Positions 43,041-50,718 of a DNA stretch of 64,000 bases are shown in pieces; the stretch's first letter is position 1, and every line of letters starts with the position of its first letter. Made by a program: the position numbers and the translations under genes. The stretch comes from Daejeonella rubra. Lineage in GTDB: Bacteria > Bacteroidota > Bacteroidia > Sphingobacteriales > Sphingobacteriaceae. The stretch is from the NCBI RefSeq assembly GCF_900103545.1, contig NZ_FNHH01000019.1, positions 14,450 to 78,449 of the forward strand. Reading direction: 5' to 3'. The notes beneath the pieces are model-generated. The model made no database searches. It was not told the DNA's origin and worked only from the letters and a program-made list of their open reading frames with translations.

Positions 43041-44729
43041 TTAGCGAAATTGATAATCAACTCCTGTAACCTGAGTAAGCAATTTTTGCGGAGCATCTAA
43101 TACTTTCGCAGACAATGGAGGCTCAGGAGTTACTGGTGAATTTAGCTTTAAATATTCTTTTAACACAGAGTGTAATGTAAAAGGAGTATTACTTGCATTT
43201 GAAACCCCTCTCATTCTGCAAAGCATATCCAGAGGATCGCCTTCCCGTTCACATGCACAAATACGGTAAGTTTTGCCATAATCCAATGGTTTTCCGTCAA
43301 CTTCAACCTCCTTAACACGCTTACCATTATCAGCAAATGCGTTGAAGCTCACTTTCATACCTTTAAATTTGATCACCCATCCGCCCAAACGCTGAGAAGC
43401 ATCTTCTGCAAATACATTATTTAATTCCCTCTCAAGCCAGTCGGTAATTTGCTTACCTGTCACAGAACCGGTTCTTACCACACTATCCACCGGAAGCATA
43501 TCATAAATATACCCGTTTGTAATCGGAATATTGCCTGTTGAATCAACAGTAGCATTTGGCGGACAAAATCTGAAGCCATTTGAAAGAACAATATCAGCTT
43601 CTTTGATTTTCCATTTTAATGCATCCAGAATAAGCGTATCTATTGTATTTTCAATTACAAAATAACGGTAAAGCGGAATAGTGCTGTATCCGGCGATGGT
43701 ATTGATATCATCTTCAAACGGAATTTCATTTTCTTCAATTAAACGGCTAATACTTTTATCCGCTTTATATTTTTTTGAATCTATTTCAACCAATGAATAA
43801 TCATCCTGAACAACCTTACCATCCTTTATTCTAAGTTCTAGTTTGCCAACAAATGAACCAAATGCTCCGGGTTCAACTACTTTAGAATATTTACATTGAA
43901 TTGGTTTTCGTACACGTTCATGTGTATCACCCCCTAAAATATAGTCAATACCTTCACATTCAGGAAGATTGGCTATATGAATTTGCTGTGAAAGGCCTAA
44001 ATGAGACAACATTAAAACATACGCACATTGCTCCTGGTTTTTTAATACATCTATATAATGAGCAAGATTTTCTTCGGGTTTTGTATAAATAATGCCTTTA
44101 CTATAGCTTGGAGATTGCCTGACTGGCACTAAAGGATCGGTATATCCTATAAAACCAATTTTTACACCTTTTACATTCCAGATATGATAAGGCTGAAAAA
44201 TTAATTCTCCCTTCTTACCATCACCAAGGTCATGATACATATTTGCACAAACTTTGGGCGCATTTAATGACCCCAGTAAAGTTTGCATTGCCTTTTTGTA
44301 ATATATAACCTCCCAATTACCAGGCAGGTATAGATCGTAGCCAAGTTCATTTAAAACCGGGACCATAGCCTTGCCGGATGTCTTCACTGAAAGTTCACTT
44401 CCCTGAAACATGTCCCCGGTATCGATAATAAAGGTATCCGGGTTTCTTTTCTTCTCCTTCTTCAGGTAAGTAGCAAGATGAGCATAGCCACCTGTTTTAC
44501 GAAAAACTGACTGATCATTTTCCCAAAAAAGTTCATCATGAGGGTGTACCTGACAATGAACATCTGTAGTTTGCAAAATGGATATGGTAAATTCCGATTC
44601 ACTTGAATTATCATCCGTATTAACTGAAATTTCTTCAGCTATTGAAAGGATTGGGTTAGCTGAAATCAATGCTGCACCGGCTCCAATTGCGCCAACTTTT
44701 CTTAAAAAGCCCCTCCTGTTATTCTCCAT
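43041..44729 (-). CDS. soxB: SoxB-like thiosulfohydrolase (5'-nucleotidase superfamily)
   Basis: Two-domain metallophosphoesterase/5'-nucleotidase-like protein of 562 residues with a Tat-type signal (NRRGFLRKVGAIGAGAALIS). Metal-site motifs: ILQTTDVHCQ (Asp56, His58), IIDTGDMFQGSE (Asp103/Asp106), PGNWE (138-140) and GGDTHERVRKP. The Trp in GNWE, where 5'-nucleotidases have GNHE, and the DTHERxRxP block are marks of SoxB, which hydrolyses sulfate from the SoxY-bound thiosulfonate. The C-terminal domain includes NGFRFCPPNATVDSTGNIPITNGYIYDMLPVDS. No soxYZ, soxXA or soxCD is in the window, so its carrier substrate is unknown. It is in the operon with the dihaem cytochrome and DsrE-like genes. 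Confidence 0.8.
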   Translation of the reverse strand: MENNRRGFLRKVGAIGAGAALISANPILSIAEEISVNTDDNSSESEFTISILQTTDVHCQVHPHDELFWENDQSVFRKTGGYAHLATYLKKEKKRNPDTFIIDTGDMFQGSELSVKTSGKAMVPVLNELGYDLYLPGNWEVIYYKKAMQTLLGSLNAPKVCANMYHDLGDGKKGELIFQPYHIWNVKGVKIGFIGYTDPLVPVRQSPSYSKGIIYTKPEENLAHYIDVLKNQEQCAYVLMLSHLGLSQQIHIANLPECEGIDYILGGDTHERVRKPIQCKYSKVVEPGAFGSFVGKLELRIKDGKVVQDDYSLVEIDSKKYKADKSISRLIEENEIPFEDDINTIAGYSTIPLYRYFVIENTIDTLILDALKWKIKEADIVLSNGFRFCPPNATVDSTGNIPITNGYIYDMLPVDSVVRTGSVTGKQITDWLERELNNVFAEDASQRLGGWVIKFKGMKVSFNAFADNGKRVKEVEVDGKPLDYGKTYRICACEREGDPLDMLCRMRGVSNASNTPFTLHSVLKEYLKLNSPVTPEPPLSAKVLDAPQKLLTQVTGVDYQFR

Positions 44730-44755
44730 ATTATTAAATTTTTAAGAAATCAACC

Positions 44756-45844
44756 CTATATCTTTTTTTCATTAGCAAGCGCTGCGGCTGCTTCGCGTTT
44801 CTTTTGTTCTTCTGCAATCGGTTTAAATGGCCCGTATTTATGTTGTTTTTCAGTAAACGTATCAGCAAAGGGACCAAAAGGATGATCGATAGGCTTTTTA
44901 GACTTATCAGGCCAGTCTTTAGGAACATTAATATGCGGACGGGCCTGTGAATTTACAAAGGCTGCAATATCCCATGCCTCTTCATCACTCAATTGCGGAT
45001 TTTCATGAGTTGCACCGATAGGCATATTGTATTTCACATATTTTGCAAAATTGGAAATACGGTACAATCCTGCTCCATCATTATAGCTGTTCTTTCCCCA
45101 TAACGGCGGAAAAGTATATTCCGATTTATCGGGATTCAACAAGCCTGAACCATCAGGCTGATGGCAGCTCACGCATTTTCCCGCATATACAGCCTTACCA
45201 TTAATGGGATCGGCAGCCCTGTCAAGAAAAGCCAGATCCTTAAATCCAGATCCAGCTGCTTTTTCGCCCTTCTTCACATTGGTCCCCAAATAATTGATAT
45301 ACGCTACAATAGCCTTCATTTCCTTTGAGTTGTCATCCAAAGCAGACCCGTTCAGACTTCTTTCAAAGCAATCATTAACCCGTTTTTCAACATTTTCAAC
45401 TGCACCGCTTCGTGCTCTGAACTTTGGATACAAAGACGCTACAGAACCGTAATTGTTTGCAAAAACTGCTGTTCCAGCCTGCAAATGGCAATTCTGACAA
45501 TTCATTCCATTACTAATCTGCATGACAGAACCATTCGGACCAAGATATTTTGAGGTATGAGCAATTAGCTCCCTGCCATACTCTACCGTTTCTTTTTCTG
45601 TGGGATCAGAAATGGTACTTACATCCGGCGCGATCCAGTATTCCTGAACAATTTTCTTTACTTCAGCAAGAACTGCAGGCGCATCCTCCAGCACAACTTT
45701 TGGCCTTTTTGGCAGATTGCTGATATAATACCCTAGCGGGAGGGCAACCATAAAAACAATCAATAATACCATAACGAGAATCAGTTTATTGATAACTGAA
45801 AACAGATCGTTAAGTATATTTCTGTCATCCTGCTTCTCAGACAT
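44756..45844 (-). CDS. membrane-anchored dihaem cytochrome c, TsdA-like thiosulfate dehydrogenase
   Basis: A 362-residue c-type cytochrome with an uncleaved N-terminal anchor (about 20-42). Two haem motifs are present: CQNCH (116-120) and CVSCH (224-228). Cys159 in RVNDCFERSLNGSAL matches the Cys axial ligand of haem 1 in TsdA and the SoxA group, and Met274 in KYNMPIGATH is a good Met ligand for haem 2. TsdA joins two thiosulfate to tetrathionate, or the reverse. Unlike soluble TsdA, this form has a membrane anchor and a charged Lys/Glu/Ala-rich tail of about 60 residues. It lies between the SoxB-like and YeeE/YedE genes. Alternative: a sulfur-linked cytochrome with another sulfane substrate. 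Confidence 0.82.
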   Translation of the reverse strand: MSEKQDDRNILNDLFSVINKLILVMVLLIVFMVALPLGYYISNLPKRPKVVLEDAPAVLAEVKKIVQEYWIAPDVSTISDPTEKETVEYGRELIAHTSKYLGPNGSVMQISNGMNCQNCHLQAGTAVFANNYGSVASLYPKFRARSGAVENVEKRVNDCFERSLNGSALDDNSKEMKAIVAYINYLGTNVKKGEKAAGSGFKDLAFLDRAADPINGKAVYAGKCVSCHQPDGSGLLNPDKSEYTFPPLWGKNSYNDGAGLYRISNFAKYVKYNMPIGATHENPQLSDEEAWDIAAFVNSQARPHINVPKDWPDKSKKPIDHPFGPFADTFTEKQHKYGPFKPIAEEQKKREAAAALANEKKI

Positions 45845-45855
45845 AAGCTTAAATT

Positions 45856-46269
45856 TTAATGAGGTAATTTACTCTTTAAAACACCATATAAATAAGTCCC
45901 GACCAAAGCAAAAAAGAAAACTATTGCCATTGCCCAGTATCCATAGCCAACATTAACTACCATTGGACCCGGACAAGCACCACTTAAAGCCCAGCCAAGT
46001 CCGAATATACTGCCACCTAAAAGGTAGCGGCTAACAGATCTGTCTTTCGGACTAAACACGATAGGGTTACCATGATAGTCGCGTATTTTAAACTTCTTTA
46101 TCAATGCAACACCAGTCACACCCAATGTTACGGCTGTTCCAATAATTCCATACATGTGAAAGGCCTGAAAACGGAACATTTCCTGAATTCGAAACCATGA
46201 AACAGCTTCAGATTTGGTCATTACTATGCCAAAAACTATACCCAGCAAAAGGAATTTTATAAATTTCAT
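45856..46269 (-). CDS. YeeE/YedE family half-transporter (DUF6691 type)
   Basis: A 137-residue membrane protein with about four helices. The signature GLGWALSGACPGPMVVNVGYG contains the conserved Cys of the YeeE/YedE fold, in which a Cys-lined path moves thiosulfate through the membrane. It ends 3 bp before and belongs with the second half-size gene upstream; together they would make one full YeeE-like transporter. The start follows the cytochrome-type operon order with short gaps (12 bp to the cytochrome gene). Confidence 0.88.
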   Translation of the reverse strand: MKFIKFLLLGIVFGIVMTKSEAVSWFRIQEMFRFQAFHMYGIIGTAVTLGVTGVALIKKFKIRDYHGNPIVFSPKDRSVSRYLLGGSIFGLGWALSGACPGPMVVNVGYGYWAMAIVFFFALVGTYLYGVLKSKLPH

Positions 46270-46272
46270 CGA

Positions 46273-46830
46273 TTAAAATATTAAAGGCATTATTAAAAAT
46301 GTCATGATCAATCCGCCGGCAAAAAAGCCCATTACAGCTATAAGGGATGGTATTTGCAGATCAGATAAACCACTGATCGCATGTCCTGACGTACAACCAC
46401 CTGCATAACGGGAACCAAAACCAACCATGAGGCCTCCAAATGCAAGGATCATGAAACCCTTTAATGAGAACATGGCCTCGAGACCGAAGAGTTCTGCAGG
46501 CTGTAAAGATTCAGGTGCAGCAAAACCAAGTTTAGATAGATCTTCAATGGTTGATTGTGCAATCTGCACCGGTGCATCAGTAGAAAGAAATTGTTTAGTT
46601 AAAAACCCTCCTAAAATAGCACCTACAAGAAAGACCAGGTTCCATATCTGGCTTTTCCAGTTGAAATCAAAAAATTTATTCGTTTTACCCAAACCAGCTG
46701 CTGCGCAAATAGTTCTAAGATTTGACGAAAACCCGAATGACTGTCCAAAAAATAAAAGGAAGAACATTATCGCAGCTATCATCGCCCCTGAAAACCACCA
46801 GGACCAGGGCTGTGTTATTAATTCTATCAT
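46273..46830 (-). CDS. YeeE/YedE family half-transporter
   Basis: A 185-residue membrane protein with about five helices. The signature FGSRYAGGCTSGHAISGLSDLQIPSL carries the conserved Cys of the YeeE thiosulfate-transport fold (GGCTSGH). Split YeeE pairs of this type are common next to rhodanese and sulfur-oxidation genes. It is 3 bp from the partner half and 3 bp from the universal stress protein gene, both within one operon. Confidence 0.9.
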   Translation of the reverse strand: MIELITQPWSWWFSGAMIAAIMFFLLFFGQSFGFSSNLRTICAAAGLGKTNKFFDFNWKSQIWNLVFLVGAILGGFLTKQFLSTDAPVQIAQSTIEDLSKLGFAAPESLQPAELFGLEAMFSLKGFMILAFGGLMVGFGSRYAGGCTSGHAISGLSDLQIPSLIAVMGFFAGGLIMTFLIMPLIF

Positions 46831-46833
46831 TTT

Positions 46834-47670
46834 TTAGTTATTTAAGTGAAAGGAAATAATTGGTTTAAAAAGATGGTTGATCAGCTTCTCAGTAGCACTT
46901 TGATGGAACAAACCACCCTTACCATGTGTACCGATACAGATAATGTCCATATTACTCATCTGATTAAAATGAACAACACCATTCTCCACATCCTTATCAT
47001 TGATTAAATGGCATTCATAATTTTCAATACCATTCAGCTCAGCAAACTGTTTCATATCTGCCTGAACGCTGGCCTTTTCAAATTCAACCTGACCGGAAGT
47101 GATCTGAAGCAAGTGAACTTTAGTATTAAATGCTTTGATCAGTTTATGCATTAATTCCATTCCTTCCTTTTTAGGATGGTTGAAGTTATGTACAAGAAGC
47201 ACATTCTGTATCTGAAGGTCTGAACGGTCACACATTAAAGACAGGAGTGGAGTTTTAGACCTGCGAGCAATTATCTGGGCTTCTGAACCAGAAAGAACTT
47301 CCTTAATCCCACTTGAGCCTTTTGTTCCCATCACAATCAGGTCAAAACTATTGGAATTCGAAAAATCTAAAATAGCATCAGTTGTTTTCCCAAGAACCAA
47401 ATGAACGTTTATTTGACTCCCATAAAGTACTTTCAGATTCTCCAGCTTTCTTAAAGCAATTTCTTTCTGTTTTACTACGTAGTTCACATCAATTTCACCA
47501 CATGTTTGAATGTCACCTCTGGAGTCCATTGTAACTGTATCCGGAACATTTAATACATGTAGAAAATGAATATCTATGGTAGTTTTTTCTTCAAGTTTCT
47601 TCACCATAAGATAGGCGAATTCGGCCTGAACAGAAAAATCAGTAGGTATTAGGATTTTTAAGCTTTCCAT
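46834..47670 (-). CDS. universal stress protein with tandem Usp domains
   Basis: A 278-residue cytoplasmic protein of two Usp domains. Domain 1 (about 1-148) begins LKILIPTDFSVQAEFA and has the nucleotide-loop pattern MGTKGSSGIKEVLSGSEAQ (GxxGxxG-type). Domain 2 (about 150-278) begins NVLLVHNF and ends GTHGKGGLFHQSATEKLI, a more divergent loop. The Asp of PTDF supports ATP binding in domain 1. Within the sulfur operon its role is not defined; Usp genes are frequent passengers in redox operons. Confidence 0.88.
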   Translation of the reverse strand: MESLKILIPTDFSVQAEFAYLMVKKLEEKTTIDIHFLHVLNVPDTVTMDSRGDIQTCGEIDVNYVVKQKEIALRKLENLKVLYGSQINVHLVLGKTTDAILDFSNSNSFDLIVMGTKGSSGIKEVLSGSEAQIIARRSKTPLLSLMCDRSDLQIQNVLLVHNFNHPKKEGMELMHKLIKAFNTKVHLLQITSGQVEFEKASVQADMKQFAELNGIENYECHLINDKDVENGVVHFNQMSNMDIICIGTHGKGGLFHQSATEKLINHLFKPIISFHLNN

Positions 47671-47693
47671 ATTAATAAATTATCTGTTTTAAC

Positions 47694-47939
47694 TTAATTG
47701 CAATTAATATTTTGCCACTCACCTCTGTTCTCAACATTTGTTAGACCATGCTGTGCCAGAATACTTTTTGCAACATTAGCACGGTTTCCGCTTCTGCAAA
47801 CCAGTATGATTTGATCGTAATCCCGTAGAGTGTCTACATAATTTTCAATTTTATCCAGCGGGTAATTCACGCTACACTCAGCATGACCATCCATATTGAA
47901 CTCATCTACTGTTCTTACGTCTACAATAATTGTTTTCAT
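47694..47939 (-). CDS. small single-domain rhodanese
   Basis: An 81-residue rhodanese-like protein, shorter than the usual ~100 residues. Visible: IIVDVRTVDEFNMDGHAECSVNYPLDKI, and the active-site loop VCRSGNRAN with the catalytic Cys. Sulfane sulfur would be carried on this Cys and passed to thioredoxin, cyanide or other acceptors. There is no signal peptide, so it is cytoplasmic. It is separated from the next rhodanese gene upstream by 104 bp that show no promoter box, and lies 23 bp before the Usp gene. Confidence 0.88.
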   Translation of the reverse strand: MKTIIVDVRTVDEFNMDGHAECSVNYPLDKIENYVDTLRDYDQIILVCRSGNRANVAKSILAQHGLTNVENRGEWQNINCN

Positions 47940-48043
47940 ATTGCTTTAATTATTAAATAATTGCTTTTGACCATTATTAGCTCAGAAACAAGCTTATTAG
48001 CGTGCGGTATGAACTAATAAATTTATGAATTTATCTATAGAAT

Positions 48044-48358
48044 CTATTTTACAAATTGCTTTACATTCTCTGAGGTTCCCCCATTAACAACATTGGTAAA
48101 TCCGCTTTTTTCAAGAATTGATTTAGCCTGAGAACTTCTATTTCCACTACGGCAAAACACTATGATATGCTTCTTATCTTTAAATTTAGCTAAATGATTA
48201 GATATGCTGTCCAATGGGATATTTACAGAACCTTTTACTTTAGACTGAGCATGTTCCTGTGGAGTTCTGACATCTACCAGGTAAGCACCCTCATCAATAA
48301 GTAATTTCAAATCCGGTTTTTCAGCAGCTCCAAATAATTTTTTAAAAAAGTTTATCAT
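48044..48358 (-). CDS. single-domain rhodanese
   Basis: A 104-residue rhodanese with an N-terminal hydrophobic start (MINFFKKLFGAAEKP) and the body LIDEGAYLVDVRTPQEHAQSKVKGSVNIPLDSI, with the catalytic loop VFCRSGNRSSQAKSIL. It lies 4 bp after the thioredoxin gene, a pairing that suggests thioredoxin as acceptor of its persulfide sulfur. It is similar to but longer than the neighbouring small rhodanese. Confidence 0.9.
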   Translation of the reverse strand: MINFFKKLFGAAEKPDLKLLIDEGAYLVDVRTPQEHAQSKVKGSVNIPLDSISNHLAKFKDKKHIIVFCRSGNRSSQAKSILEKSGFTNVVNGGTSENVKQFVK

Positions 48359-48362
48359 AATA

Positions 48363-48659
48363 TTAAATTGAGAATTTTTTAATTACTCCAACCAGGCCGT
48401 TTTTGGGTACCACGCCACTCTGTCTCCACAATACTTTACCTTCCTTAAAGAGTATCAATGTTGGAACACCCTGTACCTGATAATCAGCTGCAGCCTGTGG
48501 ATTTTTGTCCACATCAACTTTCAGTATACTGGCCGCATCACCTATCTCTTGTTTTACTTCTTTTAAAATTGGTGCCATTACTTTACAAGGACCACACCAC
48601 TCTGCAAAAAAATCTACAAGCACTGGCTTGTCAGATTGTATTAATTCATTAAATGTCAT
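48363..48659 (-). CDS. thioredoxin
   Basis: A 98-residue thioredoxin with the canonical active site WCGPCK (about residues 21-26), preceded by KPVLVDFFAEW and followed by VDVDKNPQAAADYQVQGVPTLILFKEG with the cis-proline. It lacks a signal peptide. In this operon it would reduce rhodanese-bound persulfides or sulfite-forming enzymes. It lies 25 bp after the small YgaP-type membrane protein gene and 4 bp before a rhodanese gene. Confidence 0.93.
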   Translation of the reverse strand: MTFNELIQSDKPVLVDFFAEWCGPCKVMAPILKEVKQEIGDAASILKVDVDKNPQAAADYQVQGVPTLILFKEGKVLWRQSGVVPKNGLVGVIKKFSI

Positions 48660-48684
48660 CTTTAAAGTTTTTATGGTAATATTA

Positions 48685-48921
48685 TTAAACTACTTCTTCG
48701 TAGGAAACATCCTTTGATCCGGATTTTTTTCCGGGAGGAGGTGTAGCGCAGGCTCCTCCACCGCAGCAGCTTGCATTAAAAACAGCCATCCCGGCAAATA
48801 ATAAACCTGCAAGACCAAATAATATATCAGCGGCTATAATAGCCTGAACAATAATTGCCACACCAATTCCTAAACGAAGAAATCGAATGATGTTCCAATT
48901 ATTTAATATTAAATCCTTCAT
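48685..48921 (-). CDS. small YgaP-type membrane protein with cysteine-rich tail
   Basis: A 78-residue protein with two helices (FLRLGIGVAIIVQAIIAADI and LFGLAGLLFAGMAVF), the pattern of the DUF2892 domain that follows the rhodanese domain in YgaP. The C-terminus is cysteine-rich: NASCCGGGACATPPPGKK. These four cysteines (two adjacent) may carry sulfane sulfur or metal. It is the first gene of the long operon that includes thioredoxin, rhodaneses, YeeE pair, TsdA-like, SoxB-like and the Crp/Fnr gene, directly downstream of operator site 1. Confidence 0.87.
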   Translation of the reverse strand: MKDLILNNWNIIRFLRLGIGVAIIVQAIIAADILFGLAGLLFAGMAVFNASCCGGGACATPPPGKKSGSKDVSYEEVV

Positions 48922-48953
48922 GTTTAAATCCTCCTAATTAATAAATTATAATA

Positions 48954-48997
48954 CAAAAGTAGCGGCTTGCATTTCGTTTCTGAGTAACAAAGGTTAC
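48954..48997 (-). promoter_or_regulatory. promoter and operator site 1 (sulfur operon)
   Basis: Minus-strand -7 box TACTTTTG (plus CAAAAGTA, 48954-48961), an exact TAnnTTTG match, and the perfect palindrome GTAAC-AAAG-GTTAC at 48984-48997, 22 bp away. If the last G of the -7 box is -4, the palindrome centre falls at about -40.5, the class II Crp/Fnr position. The first gene starts at 48921. Confidence 0.8.
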
Positions 48998-49051
48998 AAA
49001 CGAAAGGTTAGGTAATCGAGATATTAAATGACCGTCAGAAATAGATTTCAA

Positions 49052-49399
49052 TTAATCCTCTGAATCTATTTGAGTGTCCGACTGGTAGTTCCCAATATGT
49101 TTGCGGTTATTTTTCAGTTTACTTTTTTGGTGAAAAAACCTCAAAAGACCGATGAGAAGAATCATTACAGCTATGATCCAGGATCCAATCTCAAAGTACA
49201 GACCATAGCTTAACTTCAATAAATTATTTATGGTCATCCCGGCAACAGCAAAATATAAGGAGGTTCTCACAAATGCAAGCAAGGTTCTGTCAATTGCCAT
49301 GTCGGTTCTTTCCACAGCAAGATTCTCTCTGAGAATAAGATCCTTATTTAAAATTTCATTTGATTTCAAAGTATTATCTTTTAGTAAGCAGGCACACAA
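49052..49399 (-). CDS. DUF202 membrane protein
   Basis: A 115-residue protein of the YidH/DUF202 type: ENLAVERTDMAIDRTLLAFVRTSLYFAVAGMTINNLL with the conserved ERT...LA.VRTS block, and two to three helices (about 45-62 and 73-93). The start at 49399 lies inside the end of the MFS gene (19-bp overlap), so translation is coupled. A tail rich in Lys/Asn/His follows the second helix. Function unknown; members are inner-membrane proteins. Confidence 0.85.
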   Translation of the reverse strand: MCACLLKDNTLKSNEILNKDLILRENLAVERTDMAIDRTLLAFVRTSLYFAVAGMTINNLLKLSYGLYFEIGSWIIAVMILLIGLLRFFHQKSKLKNNRKHIGNYQSDTQIDSED

Positions 49400-50613
49400 T
49401 ATTCACTCTTCCAAAACACTTTTGTGGTACAACACATCCTTCTATTGGCAATAAGACCAGCAATTGCAGTAATTGCAGCAACAATGAATAAGGCATAAGT
49501 TATCCCAAATGCATCTGCCAATACACCACTTAATATTGCTCCAAACACATAACCACTATCCCGCCATAGCCTGAATATACTCAGGCTTTCAGCACGTTGT
49601 TTTGGGTGGGTACTTTCAGCGATAACTGAAAGAAAGTTAGGATAGACCAGTGCAGTACCAAAGCCTAAAAGTATGGAAGCAAGGATCAATAATGGCAAAG
49701 AAGATGCAATCGCTACAATTAAAATTGCCAGTGCCTGTAAAAGCATTCCGGCAGTAATTATTTGTTTTTTACAGTAATGGTCGCCCATTTTACCGGTAAA
49801 TAGTTGGGAAATACCCCAAACTGCAGGATAAATTGCTGCAATAATTCCGATCTGCGTAATTCCAAAACCTCTTTGGATCAATAACATTGGGAGCAGGCCC
49901 CAGACTACCCCATCATTGAGATTATTCACCAAACCATTTAAGCTTACAGAACCCAGATTTCTATGTTTCCAGGTTGTTTCTTTCCAAACATTTTCCAGGA
50001 GGGGCAGTTTACTTGTTAAGCTCTCCGTATGGACAAAATGTGTAGTATCCTTAACAAGGAAAATACTGATCAACAATCCTGCAAAGGCAAATATCACTCC
50101 CGGAATAAATGGGAAAAAAGCATATCCATAATCAGCTGCGATTGAACTTGCCAGCCATGCCGCAAGACCTACGGAAAGATAGCCTGCGAACTCATTGATT
50201 CCCATTGCCAAGCCACGGTTCTTTGAACCTACAAGGTCTATTTTCATGATGACAGTAGAACTCCATGCAAGGCCCTGATTGATACCCAGTAAAATATTGG
50301 CTGCTATGACCCAATTCCAGCTTGGTGCATACATCAATAAAAACGGAACAGGAAGAGCCACAATCCAGCCGATGATCAGGATAGTTTTACGATTGAACTT
50401 TTTGGAAAGTTGAGCAACGGCATAATTACTTAGAGATTTACTTATCCCAAAAGCAATAATAAAGGACATCAAAGCCGCATTTGCACTTAGTCCGAACTCC
50501 AGCTTTCCAAAGCCAGGCATGATGGATCGTTCCAAACCTACCATTGCCCCGACAAATGCATTGACCAGCACCAGTAGGGCAAACTGAAATTTATTTTTTT
50601 CTAATCCTTGCAT
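49381..50613 (-). CDS. MFS permease in the sulfur island
   Basis: A 410-residue permease with twelve predicted helices: VNAFVGAMVGLERSIMPGF, KKFNRKTILIIGW (motif A region), AANILLGINQGLAWSS, and KIDLVGSKNRGLAMGINEFAGYLSV. The C-terminus ends in a Cys-containing tail (RRMCCTTKVFWKSEYCVPAY). The substrate is unknown. It lies downstream of a terminator that follows the first metallo-beta-lactamase/rhodanese gene, and no GTAAC-N4-GTTAC site is present in its own 105-bp upstream region, so it may not belong to that regulon or may be transcribed by read-through. Confidence 0.88.
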   Translation of the reverse strand: MQGLEKNKFQFALLVLVNAFVGAMVGLERSIMPGFGKLEFGLSANAALMSFIIAFGISKSLSNYAVAQLSKKFNRKTILIIGWIVALPVPFLLMYAPSWNWVIAANILLGINQGLAWSSTVIMKIDLVGSKNRGLAMGINEFAGYLSVGLAAWLASSIAADYGYAFFPFIPGVIFAFAGLLISIFLVKDTTHFVHTESLTSKLPLLENVWKETTWKHRNLGSVSLNGLVNNLNDGVVWGLLPMLLIQRGFGITQIGIIAAIYPAVWGISQLFTGKMGDHYCKKQIITAGMLLQALAILIVAIASSLPLLILASILLGFGTALVYPNFLSVIAESTHPKQRAESLSIFRLWRDSGYVFGAILSGVLADAFGITYALFIVAAITAIAGLIANRRMCCTTKVFWKSEYCVPAY

Positions 50614-50657
50614 ATCACTCTAATTTAACAATAAAAAAACAGAATCTGATGTACAAT

Positions 50658-50682
50658 TAAGGGAGGCTTTCGACCTCCCTTA
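50658..50682 (-). terminator. hairpin after the first metallo-beta-lactamase/rhodanese gene
   Basis: TAAGGGAGG pairs perfectly with CCTCCCTTA around the seven-base loop CTTTCGA. On the minus strand a T-run follows about 20 bp further on. Likely terminator of the gene at 50719-52140. Confidence 0.65.
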
Positions 50683-50718
50683 TATTGCTGTTCATAGGTA
50701 TATATGTAGGGTATGTAT

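Noticed and set aside
43041..44729. Ordinary 5'-nucleotidase/UDP-sugar hydrolase (UshA)
   Set aside because: The GNHE motif is replaced by GNWE, and the gene lies among sulfur genes, which favours SoxB; a nucleotidase activity is still possible.
46427..46837. 136-codon plus-strand frame opposite the YeeE half-transporter
   Set aside because: Basic, low-complexity composition typical of the reverse strand of a membrane protein gene.
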